Part shown: piece after piece, positions 46,994 to 56,138 of the stretch
How positions within the stretch are numbered: the first letter of the stretch is position 1
How the letters are laid out: every line of letters starts with the position of its first letter
Assembly (NCBI GenBank): GCA_963667005.1
Contig: OY762937.1
Coordinates: 124,001 to 188,000 of the forward strand
DNA: 64,000 bases
Origin: G963662605 sp963667005
Lineage (GTDB): Bacteria > Bacteroidota > Ignavibacteria > Ignavibacteriales > Ignavibacteriaceae
Direction of reading: 5' to 3'
Program-made: the position numbers and the translations under genes
The notes under the pieces: generated by a model
The model's input: only the letters and a program-made list of their open reading frames with translations
Databases searched by the model: none
What the model was told of the DNA's origin: nothing

Positions 46994-49900
46994 CTATTTC
47001 AATATCATCAGTTTCCTTGTTTTTGTATAGGTGCCTGATTGAAGCTTGTAGAAATAAACACCGCTTGGCATTTGAGAAGTGTTGAACGTAACCGAGTAAT
47101 ATCCGGCTTCCTTTGTTTCCTTTACAATCGTTCCTGTTTTTTGCCCGGTCATGGAAAAAACATCGATTTGTACGTTCCCGCCAACCGGAATCTGGTAACT
47201 GATAACAGTTGAAGGATTGCAGGGATTCGGATAATTTTGCGAAAGATCGTAACTCTTGGGTGATACTATTTCAGCGTCTACTATAGGGCTGTACTTATAT
47301 GTTCCGTCATTATCAATCATTTTCAGCCGGTAAGAGTAATTTCCGGAATTCAGATTCTTATCCAGGTAACTGTAATATTTCGGGGCGTTGCTGTAACCGC
47401 TTGCTTTTACTTGTCCAAGCGTTTTCCAATCATCCTGTCCGGTTTTGCTCTGTTGAATAGTAAACATATATGAGTTTATTTCAGTAGCTGTTGACCAGGT
47501 CAAGCATACGTTCCTTCCGCTGACATTAGATGAAAAGGCGTTTAATTCAACCGGAAGCGGATTGTTTAAATCACTGACCGTAAAGTCCGAAAAGCTTGCA
47601 GTTGTAAAAGTTACGGAGTGTGTGCTAGCTGCATCAAACGGTCCGGCTATTTGCATCCATGTGGCACCATTGTCTTCACTCTTCCACACATACGCTTCTG
47701 CAAGATTCTTGCTGTTATCATCGTCGGAGACCCATGACAGAGTAACAGTAACGTTTGATGCAGGCTGGTTTGCCGGAGTGATTTTCCACCTGCGGTTAAT
47801 TGAGCGAGCACCGTTTATCTCGACAGCTGTGTTTGCTCCACTTGTACGGATAATACTGGTGCTTCCTAAATCATTTCCATTCGGATCAATTGAAATGCCT
47901 AATCCGGCGATATTGTTTGCCGCAGTACTGATATTTGTTGTAGTGGTAACATTGCCGCTGGCACATTGTCCGGTGGATTCCGATGAAAGACTACCGTTTG
48001 CCCCAAAAGTGAGTGATTCGCCTGATGCCACAGTAATTATGCCGGAGGTTAATGTTAATAGATTATTGACAGTAGCAGTGTTAATAAGGTTTAATCCTGC
48101 CGCATTATTTAAGACAAGATTACCGAAAGTCGTCGCACCCGAAACAGTCTGCTGTGCTGTTCCATTAAATGTTACTGTTTTGGAGTTAGCATTAAAACTC
48201 CCGGCGTTCGTCCAGTTACCTTTTAGTTTTACTTCGCCTGATGCATTTAGTGTTCCGTTAATGGTAATATCTTTTATTACGGTGAGGATATTACTTGTAG
48301 TGGTCAAAGTACTTCCAGCATCTATCGTAAGGCTACCTGAACATTGTGCAGCTGTATCACCAAGTGCAAGTGTTGTGTTATTGCTTATTCTTACATTAGC
48401 AGGATATCCTGTGCCTGATGTTCTCGTACTCCACTCTTTCGTACGCACAGCACTTGTTCCCTGATTATACACCAATGTTGAGTTTGAACCGAACGTCGGG
48501 ACATACGCAGAAGAACTCGGATATGTAAAACTTCCGCCGGCGTTTATCTGGCATGTGCCGCTCATCGTTATTCCCGAACCCGTATATAATATCTCTACAG
48601 GTCCTGATGTTTGGAATGTTCCGCTTACTGTAAGATTCGCCGAAGTTTGCACGCTCACTCCGCCGGCTCCTTTAATATTAACATTAGGCGGAAGGGCGAT
48701 ATAGCCGGTATTATTATTCCAGAAAGGATTGTTGTTATATATGGCTAATTTAGCCGATGTATAATTTATTGCAAGAGTTCCAGCAGAGCCATACGCAAAG
48801 GCAAATGTACCGGAAGTATATGTTCCTCCACCCTGTTCTATCTGATACGTTCCGTTTATCGTTGCCGTGCATCCGTTGTTATACGTCGGTCCATTTGACC
48901 CTGTACTCCACACTGCGCCTGCATCTACGATAAAGGTCGACCCTGAGGAGAACGCCATATACTGTGACAACGTTACCGTTCCACCTGTATTACTATTCTG
49001 TAATAAGCCTCCGCTTGCCAGCGGGTTCGGTACCGCGTTACCCGTTACTTGAGCTGCCGTACCTACATATACATACTTTCCTGCCGAGTTATAAGTTCTT
49101 GTTCCGGTTGTCTGTATGTTACCTGTCGTGCCGCTGGTCGTTATTCCCTGCGCACTACCGATCTTCAGTGTCCCACCACTCTTAAGAGTGAAGACTCCAT
49201 TTGTTCCACCGACTACGTAACTTCCACAGTTCAGTGTTCCACCGTTATTGACATTTATAGCTCCGGTCAGTGTTACATTACTGCCAAGAGCCATTGTTGC
49301 ATTGTTCATGATGTCAAGGTTCGTTGCACTCAGTATTGACGGAACAGTAAAGTTTACAGCCGCTGTTCCGTCTCCGACTTGTATCTTCGTAGTTGAACCG
49401 GTTACCGTCCATGCTCCGCCAAGGGTGGCATTCGCGCCGATAATGTATGTCATCCCATCGGATGTAAAGTTGACAGGAGGATTTCCGCTTCCATCGCTAT
49501 TGGCACCCCAACTGCTTAATTGCTCCAGGTTTGCTCCTGATTTTGAGTAATACGTGGAAACTGTTGTTGATGCTGAAGCTTGTGGGGCACTAATCTTATT
49601 GTAACGGATGTTGCTGCCACTGTTGTTATAGGCATATACCTTAAAGTAATATGTTGTGCCCTGACTCAGGCTCGTCATGTCTGCCTGCTGTACTCCGGAG
49701 GCTATGTTCTTATCCAACCCTCCATCACTTACTGCTGTGCCGTCTACCGGATCACTTATACTCTCATAACCTATAGAACTGCCGCGGATCAGGTAACCGT
49801 CTGTCGAAGGGGCATCGGTCCAGACCAGATGTATGACCGTGGACGAAGGTGAACCGTTGGAGGCACCCAGCCCGGTTGCCTGACTTGTTGGTGCATACTT

Positions 49901-50986
49901 CAATACCGACCCGCTGCAGGTCATATTCATTGTTGCCGCTCCGCCTCCGGCATTACTTACACTTTCACTATTATAACTTCCTGAACTAAGTCCAGCTTTT
50001 AATCTTACATATATCGTTCGGGCTGATAGCGTAGCACTTGTTATGGCTACCGTATCCGAACTTACGAACGTACTGTTATCCTTTGATATCTCGTAATCCG
50101 TTGGGGCTGTTATCGTTACTGCACCCGGATAATTTAGGTACTGTCCGCTCAAGGTGTAACTCTGGCTTGCTGATGGGCCCGAACCCGGCCAGTACAAAAA
50201 CCCTGTCAATGTGCCCGGACTTACCGTTAATGTCTGTGCTGCCGCTACCATGTAACTGTTTGTTGTTACCGACGTATTTATCGTTGCCTGTGTTACGTTG
50301 CTTGTAGTTACTCCTCCGCCTCCGGCTACCGTGCCTGAGGTAAAGCAGTAATAATACACAACCGTTCCCACTGTCTGACCCGGTATGGTTGCTGTATAGC
50401 TTGTGCCGCTGCCGGTCATTTGTGTTATCGTTGATGTGGCGTATGTGCTTGACCCTATCGAGTATCGCAGCCACACGGTCTGGTTAGTTACTAATGAGGC
50501 ACTTAGGGTTGCTGTTACCGTTACCGCTGCTCCCGGTGTGGCTGAGGAGGCTGATATGGAGCTGATAGTTACCGGTGTACCGCCTAACGCGAAAACAAAA
50601 CCGACTGATGCAGTACTGTTTGCAACATCCTTTATCGAGAAAAAGTAGGTATTGCCTGATGTGGCTGTCATCAATCCGTTGGCTCCGTTTACCGGTATCG
50701 TTGTACTCGTGTTGAAAGCAGGTGCACTGCCGTAGCCCCACGTCTGGTTCGTGGTATAGTTTCCTGTTACTTCCATTTTATACCACTGATTTGTCGTTGC
50801 TCCGATTGACGAGTACGGCCATGTTATTACATAGCTGTTCGTATTATCGGGCAGGGTTACTCGTGTCATCGCTGTTTTGTTTACCCAATTCGAACGGAAG
50901 TACATACTTGGTTGTATCGCTCCCTTTGACATCGTTGTCAGTGTAATAACCGCTAACAGAAAAAAGTAGACTTTCCTCATCATCAA
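46994..50986 (-). CDS. Giant secreted repetitive protein with fibronectin, beta-helix-like region and T9SS signal
   Basis: This 1330-residue paralogue of 35129-39211 has a signal peptide, N-terminal module, Ig-like domain, G-F-L-Y-W-P-G-S-G beta-sandwich, fibronectin-III domain (nearly identical), and about 600 residues of Gly/Thr/Asn-rich beta-helix-like sequence. It then diverges. After about residue 980 it has a different strand domain, a second fibronectin-like domain (L-T-W-S-T-A-T-E-I-N) and a T9SS sorting domain with N-Y-P-N-P-C-N, in place of dockerin repeats. It is probably a surface adhesin or glycan-binding protein serving the amylases. It is first of a likely three-gene unit with both GH13 genes (gaps of 61 and 33 bp). 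Confidence 0.85.
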   Translation of the reverse strand: MMMRKVYFFLLAVITLTTMSKGAIQPSMYFRSNWVNKTAMTRVTLPDNTNSYVITWPYSSIGATTNQWYKMEVTGNYTTNQTWGYGSAPAFNTSTTIPVNGANGLMTATSGNTYFFSIKDVANSTASVGFVFALGGTPVTISSISASSATPGAAVTVTATLSASLVTNQTVWLRYSIGSSTYATSTITQMTGSGTSYTATIPGQTVGTVVYYYCFTSGTVAGGGGVTTSNVTQATINTSVTTNSYMVAAAQTLTVSPGTLTGFLYWPGSGPSASQSYTLSGQYLNYPGAVTITAPTDYEISKDNSTFVSSDTVAITSATLSARTIYVRLKAGLSSGSYNSESVSNAGGGAATMNMTCSGSVLKYAPTSQATGLGASNGSPSSTVIHLVWTDAPSTDGYLIRGSSIGYESISDPVDGTAVSDGGLDKNIASGVQQADMTSLSQGTTYYFKVYAYNNSGSNIRYNKISAPQASASTTVSTYYSKSGANLEQLSSWGANSDGSGNPPVNFTSDGMTYIIGANATLGGAWTVTGSTTKIQVGDGTAAVNFTVPSILSATNLDIMNNATMALGSNVTLTGAINVNNGGTLNCGSYVVGGTNGVFTLKSGGTLKIGSAQGITTSGTTGNIQTTGTRTYNSAGKYVYVGTAAQVTGNAVPNPLASGGLLQNSNTGGTVTLSQYMAFSSGSTFIVDAGAVWSTGSNGPTYNNGCTATINGTYQIEQGGGTYTSGTFAFAYGSAGTLAINYTSAKLAIYNNNPFWNNNTGYIALPPNVNIKGAGGVSVQTSANLTVSGTFQTSGPVEILYTGSGITMSGTCQINAGGSFTYPSSSAYVPTFGSNSTLVYNQGTSAVRTKEWSTRTSGTGYPANVRISNNTTLALGDTAAQCSGSLTIDAGSTLTTTSNILTVIKDITINGTLNASGEVKLKGNWTNAGSFNANSKTVTFNGTAQQTVSGATTFGNLVLNNAAGLNLINTATVNNLLTLTSGIITVASGESLTFGANGSLSSESTGQCASGNVTTTTNISTAANNIAGLGISIDPNGNDLGSTSIIRTSGANTAVEINGARSINRRWKITPANQPASNVTVTLSWVSDDDNSKNLAEAYVWKSEDNGATWMQIAGPFDAASTHSVTFTTASFSDFTVSDLNNPLPVELNAFSSNVSGRNVCLTWSTATEINSYMFTIQQSKTGQDDWKTLGQVKASGYSNAPKYYSYLDKNLNSGNYSYRLKMIDNDGTYKYSPIVDAEIVSPKSYDLSQNYPNPCNPSTVISYQIPVGGNVQIDVFSMTGQKTGTIVKETKEAGYYSVTFNTSQMPSGVYFYKLQSGTYTKTRKLMILK
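49518..49919 (-). repeat. 402-bp tract nearly identical to 37746-38147
   Basis: This is the partner copy of the tract in the paralogous gene 11.8 kb away, with one mismatch (49580). Flanking homologous sequence is clearly more divergent, indicating recent gene conversion. Confidence 0.9.
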
Positions 50987-51060
50987 TATTCCTGCGCTAT
51001 TTTTTTAAAATTTTGCAATCTTCTGCACATAAAATAAAGTTACTGCTTTGCAGTTAACTT

Positions 51061-51102
51061 AATTTTGTATCTGAATTGAACAAAAAGGTTGGCGAAATGA
51101 CC
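51061..51102. repeat. Conserved 42-bp element, copy A
   Basis: Ungapped alignment with 54181-54222 gives 30 of 42 identities, with cores CTGAATTG..CAAAA and CGAAAT.ACC. It lies just beyond the stop of a LytTR regulator and upstream of the secreted-protein gene at 46994-50986. It may be a retained duplication relic or a regulator site. Confidence 0.45.
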
Positions 51103-51105
51103 GGA

Positions 51106-51870
51106 TTATGGTTTTTCAATCCAGCGTAAAAACGCTGAAACTTTAAGCCTGCTCACAATCAATTGTTCGGGTGTACGAACAGTCGCGGAGATGATGATTT
51201 TCCTATTAAAATACTGTTTTATCCCTTTAATAGAATCCCGGTTAAGGATTATCTGCCGGTTTATTCTATAAAACTGGGAGGGGTTTAAAGCAAGTTCTAT
51301 TTCTTCCATAGACTTAGGAATGGCGTATTGACGATTGTCGAAACAATAAGCATAAACCTTTTCATCCGCTAATGCGAATAATGCAATACTCTGAATTGAA
51401 ACGGGTACAAAACTGTCTCCCTGTTCTACAAGAAAAGCGCCCTTATAGTTTTTTTGTACCGGGAATGCTTCTTTTACAATCGTAAGGATATCTTTTTCCG
51501 CGCTCAGAGATTGTTTCAGACTGTCAACTTTTTCAAATGCTCTCTTAATGTCCTCATCACTAACCGGTTTAAGAAGATACTCAATGCCGTTTGATTTAAA
51601 TGCCTGAAGAGCATACTGATCATATGCAGTGCAAAAAACCACCGGGCATTCTATTTTCACATGTGTAAAAATTTCAAAACTCAATCCGTCCGCTAAATGG
51701 ATATCCATAAAAATCAAATCAATCTGATTTTCCGGTACTGACAGAAATTTTACCGAGTTTTCAATGCTATCAATAATTCCCGCGACTTCCGTATCCTGCC
51801 GGATTGTGAGAATAATATCCTTAAGAACTTCAGCCGTCTGCAGTTCATCTTCAATAATCAATATCTTCAT
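51106..51870 (-). CDS. LytTR response regulator
   Basis: The 254 residues have a receiver (about 2-118; acidic E-D-E near 7-9, phospho-acceptor Asp56, K-P-V near 107-109) and a LytTR DNA-binding domain (about 150-250). The latter has F-Y-R-I-N-R-Q-I-I-L-N and a terminal L-I-V-S-R-L-K-V. It shares one base with the stop of the LytS-type kinase gene upstream, so the two are translationally coupled. Paralogous to 54227-54991 along its whole length. Likely targets are genes of the adjacent secreted proteins, an inference from position. Confidence 0.92.
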   Translation of the reverse strand: MKILIIEDELQTAEVLKDIILTIRQDTEVAGIIDSIENSVKFLSVPENQIDLIFMDIHLADGLSFEIFTHVKIECPVVFCTAYDQYALQAFKSNGIEYLLKPVSDEDIKRAFEKVDSLKQSLSAEKDILTIVKEAFPVQKNYKGAFLVEQGDSFVPVSIQSIALFALADEKVYAYCFDNRQYAIPKSMEEIELALNPSQFYRINRQIILNRDSIKGIKQYFNRKIIISATVRTPEQLIVSRLKVSAFLRWIEKP

Positions 51871-52880
51871 TACTTCAGCAACTTTAATGATACACGGAAT
51901 GTTTTGTCATCGAAAAATATCCGGACACCACCTTCGCACCCCAAAAGTTTATATCTCTGCGAAAGGTTATCTATACCATACCCCGATCTTTCAACTTGCG
52001 ATACCTTATTCTGAAGGTTGTTTTCAATAATCAAAGTCTCGGGGGCCTTACAGAAAATTCGAATATGTAACGGCTTGTCATTTGAAAGAACATTGTGTTT
52101 GATGCAGTTTTCCAGAAGAAGTTGAAGACTAAAGGTCGGAAGATAACAATAGAGATATTCTTCCGGGACATCAATATTCACGTTCAGCATATTTTCAAAC
52201 CGCGCATGCAGCATATACAGGTAATCATTTACAAAGCTCAACTCGTCTTTCAGCGAAATGGTATCTATATTTCTCTGAATAAGAATCTGTCTGTACATCT
52301 CCGACAGTTTGATGACATACTCCTCCGAATGCGGATTTTGCAGCCGGATCATTGAGCGAAGTGTCGATAGAGAATTAAAAAGAAAGTGGGGACTAATCTG
52401 CTGTTTCAGGATTTCGAACTGTGATCTGATGTTTTCAGTGTGAAGCATCTGGTTCTGTAATAATATTTCCTGCGACCGCATACTGGAATACACGGCGAAC
52501 TGAATGATACATATTAGGCAGATACCCACGATAGCCTGATATGAGACTAATAAATAATTGCTCCTCGGACCGATAAATCTAATTTGCACTAAATGGAAAA
52601 GGTCTAAAAAAAACAACAATCCAAACAGAATAAACAGGTTAGCCAGAATTATTATAAACAGATTAATGATTGACACTTTATCTTTTTCATATTTTCTCAG
52701 CACTGCCTGAGCCTGCGAATTAGCTATCCATGTGGTCAGCAGAAAGATAAAAATCAATATCCAATACAGAACCATTCTGCTCCATATAATATTTGCCCTG
52801 CCTCTGCTATCGTTAATCATATTAAAAACAGTTAACGCAGCAGAAACAAGAATCGCATATTTCCATTCGGCACGAGTCAT
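51870..52880 (-). CDS. LytS/YehU-type membrane histidine kinase
   Basis: The 336 residues have four hydrophobic helices (about 7-22, 35-55, 70-95, 108-132) and a short coiled segment. The His_kinase motif Q-I-S-P-H-F-L-F-N (phospho-His165) follows, then a HATPase domain with L-L-E-N-C-I-K-H-N (N-box) and G-Y-G-I-D-N-L (G-box). Such kinases pair with LytTR regulators, here the next gene. The gene starts only 3 bp after the stop of the T9SS protein gene 52884-53972, so sensor and secreted protein share a transcript. Paralogous to the kinases at 54988 and 56139. Confidence 0.92.
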   Translation of the reverse strand: MTRAEWKYAILVSAALTVFNMINDSRGRANIIWSRMVLYWILIFIFLLTTWIANSQAQAVLRKYEKDKVSIINLFIIILANLFILFGLLFFLDLFHLVQIRFIGPRSNYLLVSYQAIVGICLICIIQFAVYSSMRSQEILLQNQMLHTENIRSQFEILKQQISPHFLFNSLSTLRSMIRLQNPHSEEYVIKLSEMYRQILIQRNIDTISLKDELSFVNDYLYMLHARFENMLNVNIDVPEEYLYCYLPTFSLQLLLENCIKHNVLSNDKPLHIRIFCKAPETLIIENNLQNKVSQVERSGYGIDNLSQRYKLLGCEGGVRIFFDDKTFRVSLKLLK

Positions 52881-52883
52881 ATG

Positions 52884-53972
52884 TTATTTTACAAGCAGCA
52901 TTTTCTTAACTGCTGTGTATCTCCCTGTTTGTAATTGATAATAGTAAACACCTGACGGAAGAAGCGAGGCATTAAACGCAATCCGGTGTTCACCCTTGTT
53001 CTGGATTTCACGAACCAATGTCGCGACCTCTTTGCCTAAAGCATTATAAACTTTCACTACCACTGATCCGCTTTCTTCAAGATGATATACAATAGTCGTC
53101 CCGGGATTAAAAGGATTCGGATAGCAATCATCGAGTTTATACCCGATCTTTTCTTGCTGCTGTTCAGCCTCCACGGCAAAAACCAGATTTTCAGGAATGA
53201 GTGAAGTAATTTCACCGGGAACATTAAACACCCCTAAACCGAGTAAGGAAAGGTCGATTTTCGTTGAAGGAATAATACTTTTGACAATCCACTTATTCTG
53301 TGTTATGCATACAGTGTCTGCAAATGTTGCAATTGGAATCGCCATTGGCGGCAGCGGAGCAATCGTTAATAAATAGCTGACAACAAAATTCATGAGAAAT
53401 CGTTTACAAGCAAATTTCCCGGCTTTTGTTTGAACAGAATCGTCACTTAGGCGTTTCCCCGTTAATTCCAATCGAACGGGCATTGCCGACCCGTTCATTG
53501 TCACTGTTGTATCATGTTTGAAAACCGAGTACGCACTGTTTACTGCCGATGAAAACCGGTACAAACTATACCATCCGTTAAAGGCTTTACCGATTGATGA
53601 AATATCCGTTATGCCGGCACTACTCAGCGGACCTGAAAGCGCACTCATCTGGTAGGCGGCATTATAATATTCGTAACCGTCGCCTGTGGCGGGGTCAACG
53701 TAGTTCGTATCTGTGTAGCCCGCCTGCTTTATTGATGCGGCTACACCGCGCTTGCTAACGATACCGTAAGCATTTCTGCCAGAGTACTCATGGGAAGATG
53801 TCATTGAGTCCATCCTGACTCCCTGCCCCGACAGTAGTGGATTGTTCAAGGAGTCGAGATGTGCTACCTCAAACAACCATGTATATCCGGCTTGGGAAGG
53901 AAAATACGCGGCCGCATTCTGTGCTGAAATCACTCTGAATACAATTAAAAATATAATGGGAAATTTTTTCAT
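52884..53972 (-). CDS. T9SS-secreted protein of unknown function, cotranscribed with a two-component system
   Basis: The 362 residues have a signal peptide (1-17), about 250 residues of unassigned beta-rich sequence (Y-F-P-S-Q-A-G-Y-T-W-L-F-E-V near the start) and a T9SS sorting domain (about 280-362, C-Y-P-N-P-F-N-P-G). The two cysteines in the sequence K-F-A-C-K and D-T-V-C could pair. No catalytic motif was recognised. It lies 3 bp ahead of the LytS-type kinase gene. A role as an extracellular sensor component or a co-regulated surface protein is possible, though unproven. Confidence 0.72.
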   Translation of the reverse strand: MKKFPIIFLIVFRVISAQNAAAYFPSQAGYTWLFEVAHLDSLNNPLLSGQGVRMDSMTSSHEYSGRNAYGIVSKRGVAASIKQAGYTDTNYVDPATGDGYEYYNAAYQMSALSGPLSSAGITDISSIGKAFNGWYSLYRFSSAVNSAYSVFKHDTTVTMNGSAMPVRLELTGKRLSDDSVQTKAGKFACKRFLMNFVVSYLLTIAPLPPMAIPIATFADTVCITQNKWIVKSIIPSTKIDLSLLGLGVFNVPGEITSLIPENLVFAVEAEQQQEKIGYKLDDCYPNPFNPGTTIVYHLEESGSVVVKVYNALGKEVATLVREIQNKGEHRIAFNASLLPSGVYYYQLQTGRYTAVKKMLLVK

Positions 53973-54180
53973 GCGTGTTCCAATTCATTTCATTGAATTC
54001 AGCATTCTACTAAATGGATTAGATACCCCCTGACCCGTGCCACTCAAAAAAGAGTGACCAGAGAGCTTAATAAATACCCATTGGATATAATCTTAATTTT
54101 TCCAAGCAGAACGCTGAAATAGTCCGACTTTTTATTTAAGTAACAGAGCAAAAATAGACACCTTTCACTTTCCCCTGGTC

Positions 54181-54222
54181 AAATTTTTGCCTGAATTGCT
54201 CAAAACGCCAGTCGAAATAACC
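54181..54222. repeat. Conserved 42-bp element, copy B
   Basis: The counterpart of 51061-51102 (30/42 identical, ungapped). It lies directly beyond the stop of the paralogous LytTR regulator and upstream of the T9SS gene 52884-53972. Confidence 0.45.
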
Positions 54223-54226
54223 TGTT

Positions 54227-54991
54227 TTAAGGTTGTTCTATCCACTTCATGAATGAAGTTACTTTTAAGCGGCTTACTATCAACCGCTCTGAAGTCAGCA
54301 AATCTGTCTTTATGATAACCTTTCGGTTCATGTACGGTTGGATTTCCCTAATCGCCTTCCGGTTCAGAATGATCTGACGGCTGATTCTATAAAATTGCCC
54401 CGGATCCAAAGTGGACTCAATTTCATCCATCGTTTTGAATACTGAATATTTCTTATTGTCAAAACAATAAACATATACAATTTCATTAACGAGAAAGAAG
54501 AACGCAATATTCTCCACCGGAACCGGTATAAATCCCTCTTTGTGTTGGACAATGAGTGAGGTGCGATAATTTTTCTGATCGGGAAATCGATTTTTAAGAA
54601 TTGAGACGAGGTATTCGTTTGTGTGAAATGAGAGATTAAGTTTGTCAACTTTTTCGAATGCGGAACGAATGTCATCTTCTTTTATCGGTTTTAGGATATA
54701 TTCGATACCGTTCGATTTGAATGCCTGCAAGGTATACTGGTCGTACGCTGTACAAAACACTACGGGGCAATCAACGGTTACCAGTGAAAATATTTCAAAA
54801 CTCACACCATCGGCCAATTGGATATCCATAAAGATAAGATTAGGCGTGTTTGCTTTGTTTGAGAGGTATTTGACTGTCTTATCAATGCTGTCTAAGATGC
54901 CTACTATTTCACAATCCGGTTTTATTCCGGTAATAATTTCTTTCAGCACTTGTGCGGTTTGAGGCTCATCCTCAATGATTAGTATTTTCAT
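54227..54991 (-). CDS. LytTR response regulator
   Basis: The 254 residues, the same length as its paralogue at 51106, have a receiver with phospho-acceptor Asp in L-I-F-M-D-I-Q-L-A-D-G and K-P-I. The LytTR domain (about 150-250) has F-Y-R-I-S-R-Q-I-I-L-N. It overlaps the kinase gene at 54988 by 4 bp (ATGA), so the pair is coupled. The two pairs in this region arose by duplication, as shown by shared length, overlap arrangement and 3' flank. Its recognition site is unknown. Confidence 0.92.
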   Translation of the reverse strand: MKILIIEDEPQTAQVLKEIITGIKPDCEIVGILDSIDKTVKYLSNKANTPNLIFMDIQLADGVSFEIFSLVTVDCPVVFCTAYDQYTLQAFKSNGIEYILKPIKEDDIRSAFEKVDKLNLSFHTNEYLVSILKNRFPDQKNYRTSLIVQHKEGFIPVPVENIAFFFLVNEIVYVYCFDNKKYSVFKTMDEIESTLDPGQFYRISRQIILNRKAIREIQPYMNRKVIIKTDLLTSERLIVSRLKVTSFMKWIEQP

Positions 54992-56064
54992 ATGCCCAAT
55001 AATTTTATGGTGACTTTAAACTTTTCATCGTCTTCCGTAACGGTCACCCCATCAGAATATCCCAACAACTCATAGCGCTGATTCAAATTTTCCAGTCCAT
55101 AACCGGATTTACCCATAGTAGAGATTTTTAACTGTTTATTGTTCTCAACCGTAATTGTGTCCGGTTCTGCCGAGTAAATTACAATATACAGCGGTTTATC
55201 TTTTGCAATAATATTATGTTTCATACAATTTTCGAGAAGCAGTTGAATGCTAAACGTAGGCAGTGTAGCCGAAAGCATTTGATCCGGAATCCGGATGTCA
55301 ATATGGAGCATTTCGCCAAATCGCGCACTCACCATAAAAATATAATCCCCGACAAACGCCAGTTCCTCTTTCAGAGTCATATAATCAACGTTTCGTTTAA
55401 CCAGCAGTTGTCTGTACATTTCGGAGAGTTTGATTACATATCTCTCGGAATTCGGATTATTCAATCGTATCATCGAGTGTAGAGTGGATAAGGAGTTGAA
55501 CAAGAAGTGGGGACTGATCTGCTGTTTTAATATTTCATATTGAGAGCGGATGTTTTCTGTTTTCAGCATCTGATTTTGCAGAAGCACTTCCTGATTTTCC
55601 ACTTTTGACCGCACAGCATATTGTATGATATTGATCAGGCAGATTCCCACGATACCCTGAAACGCGATGCCGACCAGTGTATAATTTTCGTGAAACCCGA
55701 TCATTTCCAGTTGATTAAGAAATACGAAATCGAGAGCAACAAGTAAAAAGACCAGGAGCAGCGTATTGTAGAAAAATATAAAGAATAATTTTCGCAATGA
55801 TATCTTATCTTCAAGATAGCTTCCGTACTTGACCTGGACCAGAGAATTTACGATCCACGCAAATAACAAAAATATAAATATTACTATCCATGTTAATATC
55901 ATGTGGAACTTATCTATAGCCCGTAAATGCTGACTGCTATTAATCATATTAAACACAGTCAGCGCCCCTGAAAACAGAAGCGCGAACTTCCATTCGGTTT
56001 TGGTAATGTATTTTTCGAATAACATATTCAGCGTAATTCTATCACTAAGTTTTACAATATTCAT
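54988..56064 (-). CDS. LytS/YehU-type membrane histidine kinase
   Basis: The 358 residues have an N-terminal extension, then four transmembrane helices (about 26-42, 55-75, 92-112, 128-150). Q-I-S-P-H-F-L-F-N (phospho-His185) and a HATPase domain with L-L-E-N-C-M-K-H-N and G-Y-G-L-E-N-L follow. It is paralogous to 51870-52880, with shared T-[KR]-[TA]-E-W-K-[YF]-A at the first helix. In-frame starts within the first 20 residues are possible; the residue-1 ATG is kept because it gives a continuous ORF after a spacer of 74 bp from the next kinase. Confidence 0.9.
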   Translation of the reverse strand: MNIVKLSDRITLNMLFEKYITKTEWKFALLFSGALTVFNMINSSQHLRAIDKFHMILTWIVIFIFLLFAWIVNSLVQVKYGSYLEDKISLRKLFFIFFYNTLLLVFLLVALDFVFLNQLEMIGFHENYTLVGIAFQGIVGICLINIIQYAVRSKVENQEVLLQNQMLKTENIRSQYEILKQQISPHFLFNSLSTLHSMIRLNNPNSERYVIKLSEMYRQLLVKRNVDYMTLKEELAFVGDYIFMVSARFGEMLHIDIRIPDQMLSATLPTFSIQLLLENCMKHNIIAKDKPLYIVIYSAEPDTITVENNKQLKISTMGKSGYGLENLNQRYELLGYSDGVTVTEDDEKFKVTIKLLGI

Positions 56065-56138
56065 TTCGGCCCCTCATAATTTGCAATAATAATATAGCCT
56101 TTTTCATATAATCGCCGGCAACAACATATTGGTTTTTC

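Noticed and set aside
47562..48464. 300-residue plus-strand ORF opposite the adhesin-like gene
   Set aside because: It is antisense to Gly/Thr/Asn-rich repeat sequence, whose codon pattern removes stops on the other strand. It has hydrophobic, biased composition and no start signal. The same applies to 36015-36575.
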